The notes below the pieces were generated by a model. It made no database searches. It was not told the origin of the DNA and saw only the letters and a program-made list of their open reading frames with translations. Source: Ahaetulla prasina (lineage: Eukaryota > Chordata > Lepidosauria > Squamata > Colubridae). From it: a stretch of 64,000 nt of DNA. Below are positions 54,670 through 64,000 of the stretch, one piece after another (within the stretch, counting starts at the first letter, position 1; every line of letters starts with the position of its first letter). The DNA lies in the NCBI RefSeq assembly GCF_028640845.1, contig NC_080540.1, forward strand, positions 132,832,420 to 132,896,419, written 5' to 3'. The position numbers and the translations under genes were made by a program.

Positions 54670-55480
54670 ACAGAGAGAGGGAGGGAGAAAGAGAGAGAGA
54701 GAGAAAGAAAGAGAGAAAGAAGGAGGGAGAGAAAGAAAGAGGGAGGGAGGGAGGGAGAGAAAGAAAGAAGGGAGGGAGAGAGAAAGAAAGAAAGAAAGAA
54801 AGAAAGAAAGGAGGGAGGAAGGGAGGGAGGGAGAGAAAGAAAGAGGGAGAGAGAGAGAGGGAAGGAAGGAGGGAGGGAGAGAGAAAGAAAGAAGGGAGAG
54901 AGAAAAAGAAAGAAAGAGAGAAAGCGGGAGGGAGGAAGAGAGAGAAAGAAAGAAAGGAGAGAGGTGAGAAAGAGAAAGAGGAGGAGGGAGGAGAGAAAGA
55001 AAGAAGGAGGAGAGAGGGAAAGAAAAAGAAAGAAAGAAAGAGGGAGGAGAGAGAGAGAGGAAGAGAAAGAAAGAAAGGGGGAGAAAAAGAGGGAAGGAAG
55101 GAGGGAGGGGGGGAGGGGGAGAGAAAGAAAGAAGGGAGAGAGAGAGAGAAAGAAAGAGAGAAAGCGGGAGGGAGGAAGAGAGAGAAAGAAAGAAAGGAGA
55201 GAGGGTGAGAAAGAGAAAGAGGGAGGGAGAGAGAAAGAAAGGGGGAAAAAGAGAGGGAAGGAAGGAGGGAGAGAGAGAAAGAAGAGAGAGAGAGTGGAAG
55301 AGAAAGAAAGAGAGGGAGGGAGGGAGGAAGAGAGAGAAATAAATATAGAAGAGAGGGAGGGTGAGAAAGAAAGAAAGGGAGGGAGAGAGAGAGAGAAAGA
55401 AAGGGAGGGAGGAAGAAAGAAAGAGGGAAAGAAAAAAAGGGAAAGGGAAGGAAGGAAGGAAGGAAGGAAAAAGACAGGGA
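54670..55480 (+). repeat. Polypurine (GA/GGAA/GAAA) tract, ~800 bp
   Basis: Almost pure A+G on this strand across about 800 bases. Within it about 100 bases at 54886-54985 recur nearly unchanged at 55121-55232 (both include GAGAGAAAGCGGGAGGGAGG). The Glu/Arg/Lys-rich frames on the plus strand and the Ser/Leu/Phe/Pro-rich frames on the minus strand are artefacts. Confidence 0.95.
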
Positions 55481-55713
55481 AATTGATGTCAGTGACATCA
55501 ACCTTTGACGTGAGTGACATCAAATTGGCCACACCCACCCAGTCATATGATTACCCAGTACGCCCACCCAGTCACATGACCACCAAACCACACCTACCCA
55601 GTCACATGACCAAGCCATGCCCACTGTCATATGACCATCAAGCCACGCCCACAAAATAAGCCACACCTGCAGAACCGATAGTAAAAAAATTTAGACCCAT
55701 CCCTGATACACAT

Positions 55714-56334
55714 ATATACATACATACATATATGGCTTCTGTTTTCCCTATTTAGATATTATGGCAAACCAATTTTGATTATATGTTCGTGAATTGGAGG
55801 CAGACAATTGAAATTTAGCTCCCTGTTTTTTGTGTTGATTTTTTGGGGGGATTGTTTTAGATGGATAAGGGAGCCTACTTTAGTTTAACATGAACTTTCA
55901 TTATTCTGACATTCACATCCCAGCTTGAAGGAGGAGTCCCATCCAAGTTCATTTCATGTGACGTTATTTTATACAGAACAAATCTGGATATAATACTAAA
56001 ATAATGGAACAAGATGTAATACTAAAGTACGGAACAGGATGGCTTTTTATGAACAAGACTTCTTTGTCACACAGTAATTCCTACTGGAATGGGATGAAAG
56101 AGAACTGTCCTTAATTATCATTTTGTTGACTGAAATGCAATGCTAGTGAAAAATAGTGTTGTTGCTCTCCAAACAAACTCAGGTCAGCTCTTTTTGTCAG
56201 AGTAATTGTAATTATGTAGGTACAGTACCATTATATGCAAACAGCTCCCCTGTGCTTTATACAGAAAACAATATTTAATGAGGAAGAGAGGAAGAAAGAA
56301 AGAAAGAAAGGTAGATAAACTTGGAACTCTATAA
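55714..56334. other. No recognised gene or repeat
   Basis: Unique-looking apart from short ATACAT repeats at 55708-55733 and GAAA repeats near 56280-56311. Confidence 0.4.
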
Positions 56335-56469
56335 CAGGAGTCTCCAACCTTGGTCCCTTTAAGACTTGTGGACTTCAACTCCCAGAGTCCCTCAGCCAGC
56401 AAAGCTGGCTGAGGAACTCTGGGAGTTGAAGTCCACAAGTCATAAAGGGACCAAGGTTGGAGACCTCTG
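56335..56469. mobile_element. Palindromic hAT-like MITE (GGTTGGAGACCCC family), 135 bp
   Basis: CAGGAGTCTCCAACCTTGG at the left, CCAAGGTTGGAGACCTCTG at the right, nearly a full inverted repeat. Flanks CTCTATAA (56327-56334) and CTCTATAG (56470-56477) make an 8-bp duplication with one mismatch. Confidence 0.85.
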
Positions 56470-56541
56470 CTCTATAGCATCCCAAGAAAAAGTCTCCTTA
56501 CATGCCTAACATTGTGATAGGACAGAATGGGACAATGTGGT

Positions 56542-56822
56542 ACAGCCAACTCGCTGCAGCCAAATTTCCACGGCCAATTCACCATGGCCAACTCGCTGCA
56601 GGACAACTCGCCGCAGGACAATTTAACAATTCGATTTAATTATTCAAAATAAACAAAATAATGTTTTAATTTTTGTCTTTTACATTTCATTCTGTCCCTC
56701 CTTTTGCACCTTTTCTTTAATGATTCTATTCCACCATTTCTTTGATATTAGTGTAACTCTTGTCTCACAGCGAATTTCCCATGGTGAACTGGCCGTAGCA
56801 AGTTGGCCATGGTAAATTGCCA
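56542..56822. mobile_element. MITE candidate with repeated GCCAACTCGC motif at both ends
   Basis: The left end has four variants of CCAACTCGCTGCAG / CCAATTCACCATGG within about 85 bases. The right end has CCATGGTGAACTGGCCGTAG and AAGTTGGCCATGGTAAATTG in the opposite sense. The middle is AT-rich. The subterminal arrays are inverted relative to each other. No certain target duplication. Confidence 0.5.
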
Positions 56823-57478
56823 TAGACCTCTGATAGGAATCCCATGGTCCTTTGGATTAAACTGTGCATCAGGAATCATTTTGAGCTGTAGATTCCCATA
56901 TTCAAGAACCAAGAACCATGGTTATTCAATAGCCATGGGCTATTTCCATGCAAGGAAGATGGGGCTTCCAAAGACTTGGCTTGAATAAGTGCTTAAAAGC
57001 CTTTAAGACTTTCCTTCTGTCTCGCAAGGACTAGCCTTGAAAACTCTGCTGTTGCTGGTATCAAGAAGCTCTATTTCTGAACTGGGTGACCTGAAGGGAA
57101 GCTTAAGCACTGCCTTTCTGTTCATGGCTCTAGTTTTACATGGTACCGTTCCTGAACTTCCAGGATGTAGTGGCCTTGCAACTGGAGGCTGTTAGAATTC
57201 CAGCCGACATTTCTGCTTCCCTGTTGCTTGTGCATTGTGGGTTCTCTTGCCCCCAGAATGGTTTCAGTGTCCTTTTCAGGTTGCAACCACCAATGAAAAG
57301 GTCAGGGATATTTTAAAATAGTTTCTAATGGAAACTAAGAAGCTTGAAGTTTTTATATTTTGTTTTTTTAAAAAAACCCAGATGTTCATCTAAGCATGAA
57401 AAGGGATTGAACTCAATCTGGGGAGAACGCTCCAACAGACAAATACTGCCATCAGTGGGCCCCACCTTTGGCCACCCG
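56823..57478. other. No recognised gene or repeat
   Basis: Unique-looking sequence. Confidence 0.4.
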
Positions 57479-57488
57479 TACCAGTAAG

Positions 57489-57849
57489 GGTAACTTACTG
57501 GCTCAGGGGCTAGGACACTGAGCTTGTCGATCGAAAGGTCAGCAGTTCAGCGGTTCAAATCCCTAGTGCTGCCGTGTAATGGGGTGAGCTCCCATTACTT
57601 GTCCCAGCTTCTGCCAATTTAGCAGTTCGAAAACACGTAAAAAATACTAGTAGAAAAATAGGGACCACCTTTGGTGGGAAAGTAACAGTGTTCTGTGCGC
57701 CTTTGGCGTTGAGTCATGCTGGCCACATGACCATAGAGACGTCTTCGGACAGTGCTGGCTCTTTGGCTTTGAAATGGAGATGAGCACCGCCCCCTAGAGT
57801 CAGGAACGACTAGCACGTATGTGCGAGAGGAACCTTTACCTTTACCTTT
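57489..57849 (+). mobile_element. Sauria-type tRNA-derived SINE, full length (361 bp)
   Basis: tRNA-like head (TTACTGGCTCAGGGGCTAGG, B box GCGGTTCAAATCCC), body with GACCACCTTTGGTGGGAAAG, GCCACATGACCATAGAG and GAAATGGAGATGAGCACCGC, tail AGAGTCAGGAACGACTAGC and AACCTTTACC repeats. A perfect 10-bp duplication TACCAGTAAG flanks it (57479-57488 and 57850-57859), showing target-primed insertion. Confidence 0.9.
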
Positions 57850-57859
57850 TACCAGTAAG

Positions 57860-58896
57860 AAGCCTAGGGAAGAGTATTTGAAGTGGAACTTATTAAATTG
57901 ACAAGCTCTTCTGAGACAAGTCAACAATCCCAAAGACTTTAGCAATTTATACACTTGCATTTTGTATTTTGTTGGATATGTAAAATCTTAAAAAGACTTT
58001 AAAAATATAATGTGTAGAGAACTGCTAATTGGTAGTCTACATAGGAATACAAGATATTGTGAGCAAAATTAATGGGGAGAGAGGGATTTTTTTTTCCCAG
58101 TCAGTTACCCCAGTGTTTATCTGACAGTTACTTACAGTCCCTAAGAAACTTCTGCAGCCAGGAGGAAACAATGAGAAAAATAATTAGTGGTATTGTTTTC
58201 TTCACTTTGCATACTGTTTGTAATTGTTCTACTAGGCAAATCTATTTGTCTAGAAGAAAAGAATCAAGGATTCAGTAAATACTTGTTACTTTGAAAGCTG
58301 TGCTGGGTGATTATATGATGTATGTAAATTTGGATATTTCAGTGGAGGCCTACTTGAAGTTGGAAAATAACTCTTTTCCATAGTGTAAAATTTGGTTAAT
58401 TTTGTTTAGTAGCAGAAGAAAGAAGAAAATGGGTAAGATTTGGTTAATTTTGTTTCGTAGCGGAAGAATAAAGAAAATGGATTGGACTAAGAATGTTAAA
58501 AAAGTTTCATCTTTGTAGCGATTCGATGGACAAATTCCCTTTCATGCTTTGATGCTACAGTGTGCTATATGTTGGATTAAATAGAGTAGGACTCTTCCAC
58601 CTTAATGCATGAACTAAAGTATTGCCCTGGTTTTTTTTATAGACTATGCTACATCTTGATTTTTATTTTTTTTTAGAATGTGTAAGTATTCCTGCCATGG
58701 GTTACTTTGATCTATTCTGCTTGTATTTTCCTAATACTGTATAGACCTTCAGCTTTGCTCTAGACTGATAGGACAGAAAACATTTAGTCTTTCATTCTCA
58801 TTTTAAGATCTAGTAAGCTTTGCTCATCAATTCTTTCAATAAAAGACATCCTTTGTTTAGAAACTCAGTTGTTACTGTGGGCACTCAGAGACTACT
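57860..58896. other. No recognised gene or repeat
   Basis: Unique-looking AT-rich sequence. Note a local imperfect direct repeat of about 50 bases at about 58388-58430 and 58431-58480 (TTTGGTTAATTTTGTTT..TAGC). Confidence 0.45.
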
Positions 58897-59132
58897 GAGC
58901 TGTGGTGGCACAGTGGTTAGAATGCAGTACTGCAGGCTAATTTTGCTGACTGCTGGCTGCCAGCAATTTGGCAGTTTGATTCTCACTGGCTCAAGGTTGA
59001 CTCAGCCTTCTATCCTTCCAAGGTCAATAAAATGAGGACCCAGATTGTTGGGGGCAATACGCTCTGTAAACTGTTTAGAGAGGATTGTAAAGCATTGTGA
59101 AGTGGTATATAAGTCTAAGTGCTACTGCTATT
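58897..59132 (+). repeat. tRNA-derived CORE-type SINE, copy 2
   Basis: Same layout as 49992-50226: GAGCTGTGGTGGCACAGTGG, CAAGGTTGACTCAGCCTTC, CAATAAAATGAGGACCCAG, GTGGTATATAAGTCTAAGTG. Mild divergence. Confidence 0.85.
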
Positions 59133-59263
59133 CACATGGTTTACTTAACCATGAATAAACCACAACTATCTCCCAGTCACTGCTTATTTCAGGGCTTCTT
59201 AAACATTTTTTTTTCTTTTGAGACCTCTTTCCACTTTTAAAAATTAGGGAGGATCCCAAAACA

Positions 59264-59373
59264 GGTATGTATGTATGTATGTATGTATGTATGTATGTAT
59301 GTATGTATGTATGTATACATATAGACACACACACACATATATATGTTTTGTGTGTGTGTGTGTGTGTGTGTGT
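59264..59373. repeat. (ATGT)n and (GT)n microsatellites
   Basis: About 13 ATGT units (59264-59316), a short CA/TA bridge, then about 12 GT units (59349-59373). Confidence 0.95.
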
Positions 59374-59603
59374 TTACCATATAAACATTTTAAATTGAAG
59401 CATTTGCTGTTTGCTTCTCAGAATTGCGATTGCTTGATGGGATTTTACCACTATATTATTTTTCAACCTAGGCTAGGCTGGCAAATAATTTTGATTTTAC
59501 GGCCCTTTGTGAGAGTCTTGGGGGACACCACAGATCCTAGGACCACATTTTAAGAAAACTTTGTCTAGATTATTTGTTTGTCGGTTGGTTTATTTATGAG
59601 ACA

Positions 59604-59769
59604 AATAGAATAGAATAGAATAGAATAAATAGAACAGAACAGAACAGAATAGAATAGAATAGAATAGAATAGAATAGAATAGAATAGAATAGAATAGAAT
59701 AGAATAGAGTAGAGTAGAGTAGAGTAGAGTAGAGTAGAGTAGAGTAGAGTAGAGTAGAGTAGAGTAGAA
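59604..59769. repeat. Pentamer microsatellite with ordered variant blocks at an L3 3' end
   Basis: From left: ATAGA units, ACAGA units, about 13 ATAGA units, then about 13 GTAGA units next to the LINE. See 59770-59880. Confidence 0.95.
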
Positions 59770-59880
59770 TTTTTATTGGCCAAGTGTGATTGGACACACA
59801 AGGAATTTGTCTTGGTGCATAGGCTCTCAGTGTACATAAAAGAAAGGATACCTTCATCAAGGTACAACACTTATAGGCTG
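59770..59880 (-). mobile_element. L3-type LINE, extreme 3' end only, antisense
   Basis: TTTATTGGCCAAGTGTGATT, GACACACAAGGAATTTGTCT, CTCAGTGTACATAAAAGAAA and CATCAAGGTACAACACTTA: only about 110 bases of the L3 3' UTR are present, with the pentamer tail on its 3' side. Confidence 0.9.
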
Positions 59881-60514
59881 CTTTATCTCTGGGCTCACAC
59901 CAACAATGGTAAAAACATAAAAGAAACACGAATGTTCTCTACTGCTGGAGGAAAATTGAAATTGGATTTAGAGAGGAGTGGCTATTCTCCCCTTACAATG
60001 AACACCTCAGTTTGTCAATGCATTGGACATCGCAAGGCCTGAATGCTCAGATTTGTTATGGGTACTTCTCACATAGTTGGTTGGCCTTAGACCTCTTAAT
60101 CTTGCTGGAACTTCCGCCTTTATTCCTTCCATATGTCTTATTTTGTGTTTACTGCTGAAGCTGTGGCAGGAGCTGAAAAATTCAATAAGACTGCTTGTGC
60201 CCTGGCTAATTGAAATATTCTCCTTTGTCAGCTGCTCGGCTCAAATAATGTCAAGTAAAAAAGTAGTATCCATCAGCATTTTGTGTATCTCCAAAATCCC
60301 ATTAGTAGTAGAACGAACTGGAAGTTTGATTTGGCAGAAAAAGAAGTAAGAAGAGAGTGGAAGGATAAAAAGCAAGGGGGAGGGAGATACTTCCATCATT
60401 TATTCCTTAACATATCATAAGCACTATCCATCTTGGAATTACTCTTTTTCCACAAAAATGTTTTTTCCCCCTTAAAAAGGGGAGATAAGCTGATTTGGGG
60501 ATGAAGCTGTAGTC
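59881..60514. other. No recognised gene or repeat
   Basis: Unique-looking. The 90-codon frame at 60077-60349 has no recognised domain. Confidence 0.4.
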
Positions 60515-60739
60515 CAGGGGTGAAATCCAGCAGGTTCTGACAGATTCTGAAGAACCGGTAGCAGAAATTTTGAGCAGTTCAGAGAACCAGCAAATACCAA
60601 CTCTGGCTGGTCCCAGAGTGGGGTGGGAATGGAGATTTTGCAGTATCCTTCCCTGCCATGCCCAAAAAGCCACCCCACCCCACCCCCACGAACCCACGTC
60701 CACAGAACCAGTAGTAAAAAAATTTGGATTTCACCACTG
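60515..60739. mobile_element. hAT-like MITE (CAGGGGTGAAATCC), 225 bp
   Basis: Left end CAGGGGTGAAATCCAGCAGG, right end TTTGGATTTCACCACTG (inverted over about 13 bases). Contains AAGAACCGGTAGCAGAAATT near the left and GAACCAGTAGTAAAAAAATT near the right, the motif found at both ends of the 2.37-kb element at 53338. No matching 8-bp flanks were found. Confidence 0.7.
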
Positions 60740-61397
60740 GGTGAGGGGAGTGTCTCTCAGTATAATTAAGGGGGGAAATCAGCCAGGGCAATGCTTCTTG
60801 TTTCTTTCTCTCCAGCCCTTTTGCTGGGCCTATGACAGCTATGTAGAATTTTAAATAGCAGCAGCAGCAATAGAAATTCTGTGGTTCTCTTGATACATAG
60901 CAGACAAACTGCTATCAAAATAAGGGTAATAGGTAGATGGAGGGATGATAAACACTTTCCTTATATTTTCTTATAGCTACATTAAGAGATATATTCAGTA
61001 AGAACAGAATTGACTGAAATATTTATCTCCATTAATTATATGGAAATGCCATCTAAAGCTTCTTAGGGGCCAGGGTGATGTAATGGGTAATACTGGTTTT
61101 GAATGAGGTTGTTCTTATTGTCTGATTGAGACCTAATCCAGAGAATACTGAAATTAGTTGTTTTGAATTTGCGTGAAGAAAGACACCTTTAGTCCACTGC
61201 AGAGGAATCAAGAAATTGAATGGACACTGTCTTTCTGGAGCCATCAGGCTCTCTGTCTGTTGATGTATCAAATTCTAAGAACATTGGCCAGGCTGAGATG
61301 AATTTGGGGAACTGATGTGGAAATGCAGTCAAAGCTACTGGATTGAAATATACGCTGTGTTAAACCATGAAAAATTGTCTATGCTGATAGGCTATTG
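60740..61397. other. No recognised gene or repeat
   Basis: Unique-looking sequence. Confidence 0.4.
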
Positions 61398-61407
61398 TCA
61401 CATGATA

Positions 61408-61769
61408 AAGTAAAGGTAAAGGTTCCCCTCGCACATACGTGCTAGTTGTTGCCGACTCTAGGGGGCAGTGCTCATCTCTGTTTCAAAACCGAAGAGCCGG
61501 CGCTGTCCGAAGACGTCTCCGTGGTCATGTGGCCGGCATGACTCAACACCAAAGGCGCACGGAACGCTGTTACCTTCCCACCAGGTGGTCCCTATTTTTT
61601 CTACTTGCATTTTTACGTGCTTTCGAAACTGCTAGGTTGGCAGAAGCTGGGACAAGTAACGGGAGCTCATCCCGTTACACGGCAGCACTAGGGATTCGAA
61701 CCACTGAGCTGCCGACCTTTCAATCGACAAGCTCAATGTCCTAGCCCCTGAGCCACCGTGGATTAAATA
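61408..61769 (-). mobile_element. Sauria-type tRNA-derived SINE, reverse copy
   Basis: Same family as 57489 and 23674, in reverse: tail GTAAAGGTAAAGGTTCCCC at the left, tRNA-like head (reverse B box GGGATTCGAACCACTGAGC) at the right. Flanks TCACATGATA (61398-61407) and TCACACGATA (61770-61779) form a 10-bp duplication with one mismatch. Confidence 0.85.
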
Positions 61770-62014
61770 TCACACGATATTTAACCCAAAATTAGAAATT
61801 GGATTACCATGATCATACATTTAGGCACATAGGGTAGTGAGTTTATGATACAAGTCATCCTACTGAAAAAATATTGATTTGGACCTCATTAGTCGTTATA
61901 ATATGATTGACAAAGAGGGACTGAATAATACTCAGTATGTGTGCATGCTTGCTTGTGCCTGGCTCTGTGCATGCTCTGTATGCCTACGTCTGCCTGTGTG
62001 TGTGCTTATACACA

Positions 62015-62205
62015 CAGACACACACATGCCTTCAAGTTAGTTTTTCACTCCTGGCAACTGCCTGAACAATCTTTGCCATTTTCTTGACAAGGACCTGATG
62101 ATATGTCTCTGCCTCTTTCCTAAGGTTGAGAGAGAGCAACTGGCTGAAGTCACTCAGTGCCTGAGGAGGGACTAGAACTCACAATTTCCCAGTTTTTAGT
62201 CAGAC
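62015..62205 (-). repeat. tRNA-derived SINE ('GACCTTGGGCCA' family), reverse copy with B-box region
   Basis: On the minus strand: TTGTGAGTTCTAGTCCCTCC (B-box-like), then CACTGAGTGACTTCAGCCAG, AACCTTAGGAAAGAGGCAG, AAAAACTAACTTGAAGGC and a (CA)n-like tail at 62007-62028. It keeps more of the head than the copy at 29018. Confidence 0.65.
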
Positions 62206-63770
62206 AAATAATGCTCTCAAATAATACCATCTATCTCTCACTCCTACATTTCTTCTACGACAGATCTCCCCAGTCACTGAATACTGAGTCATCCCAACAG
62301 AATTGCCTTAGTGTAAGGCTAACTGATAGTTATATTTATGAAATAGCAATAACCCTCAAGACATTTAAATTGAAAATCATCTAAGATAAAAGAACTCTAT
62401 CTTTTATAGAGAGCTATGCTGGCGAATTATGGCATTGCTTGTGAGACAGTTTAATTGTTCATCTGAGCTTACCTTATGCTCCTCATGGAGAAATTTCAAT
62501 GAAATGTGAAATAGGTAGTAATACCTCTCCATGGAAGGAAGGTCTACTCTACATACTGCTGGGTAGGGTTTTTTAAATTGCTTGGCTGGAAACATTTGTT
62601 GCTATTCTTTCCTTCAACTTTACTCTCGCCCTCTTTTATGTAAGTTTAAAGTCATCTCTGCTTCTTACAACCTATTATTATTGTTTATCATTAATGGAAA
62701 GAATATGCAAGAAGAAAGAGGAAATGTGCATTTTCTTGGGAATCTTGTAATTGAAAATGGATTATACAGAGAGAAAAGGGGGCTGCCTTTGCCACTATGC
62801 AATTAGGGAGAAGAAAAACAGGGGAAGGGAATTGAGGAATCTCTTAAAAATCCCTTGAATTCCAAGAGAGATCCCTCACTCCTTCCCTTCCACAGTTTTG
62901 CCTTCCTTCCTTTCCACCTGCTTGTTCATCACAAATGTTCCATACAAATGATGAACTACTGTATTCTAAACTCCTGTTTCAAACTTTAGGCAGCCTTGTT
63001 GCTACAGCTGTCATATATGCTAAAACACTGAGAATTTTTTCTGGCTCCAGCTGGCTCCTTAGGAACTGGGCCAGGGGCCTCATCAGCATGTAAATATATG
63101 CAGATTTGCATTTGACACACACACCCCTCCACCTTATGGTGGAAGAAGACTAGTAATCTATAATATGGTACTAGGAAAGATTAAAAAGTAAGAAGGCTTT
63201 CCCCTTGTCCTCATTGTTGCATGGTTTCCTATTAACTGCAGAAAAAATATCTTTTGGTTTTTGATCAGCCATCAACGTATCAACAAGGAAAAATGGCTAG
63301 AGGTTCTGGTAGGCTTGAGGAGTTGATAGGAGGTTGACTTCTCTCCTTCCACTAATTCCTTTGCACATCACTCATTTGTTGCTAAAAACATCAGGGACTG
63401 CTCCTGATTACTCCCCATGCTCTTTAGTTGACTGATGGAGAAAGTGAATTAAGATCTTGGTACATGACAGCTGAAGTCAAAAGTCAACTGAGCCATGTAG
63501 TTTGCCTCTAAAGAACAGAGAGAAAAAGAGATTTTAGGATACAGGCTGTTCCACTGCAAGCCAGTTTTTCTGCTCAGTATTTCCCATATGGGATGCTTGA
63601 TGATCAAGACTTCCACCATTTTACTGTTTATCCAAGCAGCTATAGAGAGACCCCAGCTTGGCATTGCAGAAATAAAGGGTCCTTGGTGCTCACTGAACTT
63701 GATTGTTTTCTTGCAAACAATTCATTCCACAATGAATGACTTGGGAAGGGGTAATGCCTACCCAGTGCTA
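62206..63770. other. No recognised gene or repeat
   Basis: About 1.6 kb unique-looking sequence. Confidence 0.45.
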
Positions 63771-63774
63771 GTCA

Positions 63775-63865
63775 ACCAAAAAAACCCCAATCAAACAAAC
63801 CCAAGCTCAAAGATCACCAAGGATCCTTCATTTCAACCCTGAGCTACAAATATTCTTCTTTATTG
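63775..63865 (+). repeat. Family B repeat tail (decayed)
   Basis: CCAAGCTCAAAGATCACCAA, GGATCCTTCATTTCAACCCT and GAGCTACAAATATTCTTC match the tail at 40480-40560, without the hammerhead-like core. Confidence 0.6.
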
Positions 63866-64000
63866 ATTGTAGGAATATCTAACCATTTCTCTTTATACTA
63901 CTGTAATTTCCTAAATCAGTCCCCTAAAGCTGCTATGAAAGAACACTTACTAGTTGTTGTTTTTTTCAACAAACCTTCATAGAATTTATTTCTGGAATAT

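Larger units (their letters stand above)
53338..55705. mobile_element. 2.37-kb hAT-like non-autonomous element with GC-rich cargo and polypurine tract
   Basis: Left end CAGTGGTGGGTTGCTACCGG, right end CTATAGTAAA-type block with GACCCATCCCTG. The terminal 11 bases pair with two mismatches, and flanks ATACACAT (53330-53337 and 55706-55713) form a perfect 8-bp duplication (caution: the flanks are TA/CA-rich). Both ends carry AGAACCGGTAGTAAAA or its near variant, as in the short relative at 60515-60739. The inside holds CpG-rich DNA (53420-54660), a palindromic MITE, and about 800 bases of purines. No transposase seen. Confidence 0.65.

Noticed and set aside
54320..55659. Long frames of 315-438 codons on both strands
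   Set aside because: They translate the polypurine tract into Glu/Arg/Lys or Ser/Leu/Phe/Pro runs. A two-letter DNA tract has few stops, so the frames are not evidence of genes.
57489..57560. Genuine tRNA gene
   Set aside because: The tRNA-like head has A and B box resemblance but is fused to a SINE body with a tail and target duplication.

Overview
The window looks like squamate reptile nuclear DNA, most probably from a snake. There is no bacterial-style gene packing and no protein-coding host gene that I can name. At least a third of the window is recognisable transposable-element sequence. The diagnostic mix is an L3/CR1-clade LINE whose 3' end grows an (AATAG)n microsatellite (the combination described in snakes), BovB (RTE clade), L2 and CR1 LINEs, tRNA-derived Sauria-type SINEs with a BovB-like tail, a DIRS-type element, and long GATA, AAAT and AAT microsatellites.

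Layout. 1-1.8 kb: decayed DIRS element (RNase H end plus tyrosine recombinase). 1.8-4.8 kb: mostly unrecognised, with one SINE and its (AC)n tail. 4.8-5.8 kb: L2 3' ends. 6.5-7.5 kb: a foldback repeat with a hammerhead-like core, then a CpG-rich hAT-like MITE. 8.8-11.1 kb: antisense BovB, an antisense CR1-like LINE, and pogo/Tigger-like MITEs. 11.2-13.1 kb: a long L2 with an open RT frame. 13.7-14.3 kb: a solo LTR with 5-bp target duplication. 15.4-20.3 kb: CR1 fragments, a Tigger-like MITE, and a nested block bounded by inverted repeats. 20.5-24.4 kb: a hAT-like MITE and a long antisense L3 LINE broken by a second solo LTR and a SINE. 24.4-29 kb: mostly unique. 29-30.6 kb: L3, CR1 and L2 3' ends with microsatellites. 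31-33.4 kb: old decayed L2 and unique sequence. 33.4-38.3 kb: a three-layer LINE nest (old CR1-like, minus strand, split by an L2 and by a nearly complete plus-strand CR1-like copy). 38.3-46 kb: mostly unique, with a second hammerhead-like repeat and a CR1 split by a hAT. 46.5-48.3 kb: (GATA)n and an L3 copy with a nearly intact RT. 48.7-48.9 kb: one exon-like segment. 51.2-55.7 kb: a CR1-like 3' end, an inverted repeat with the best hammerhead-like cores, and a 2.4-kb hAT-like element carrying GC-rich exon-like DNA and about 800 bases of polypurine. 56-64 kb: MITEs, SINEs and an L3 tail.

No operon-like or pathway-level cooperation is visible. The functional relations are parasitic: BovB with Sauria SINEs (shared 3' tail), and nested insertions that give a relative age order. 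The most interesting signal is a recurring CUGANGA-hairpin-GAAA core, the skeleton of a hammerhead ribozyme, in three otherwise different repeats, each arranged as an inverted pair.
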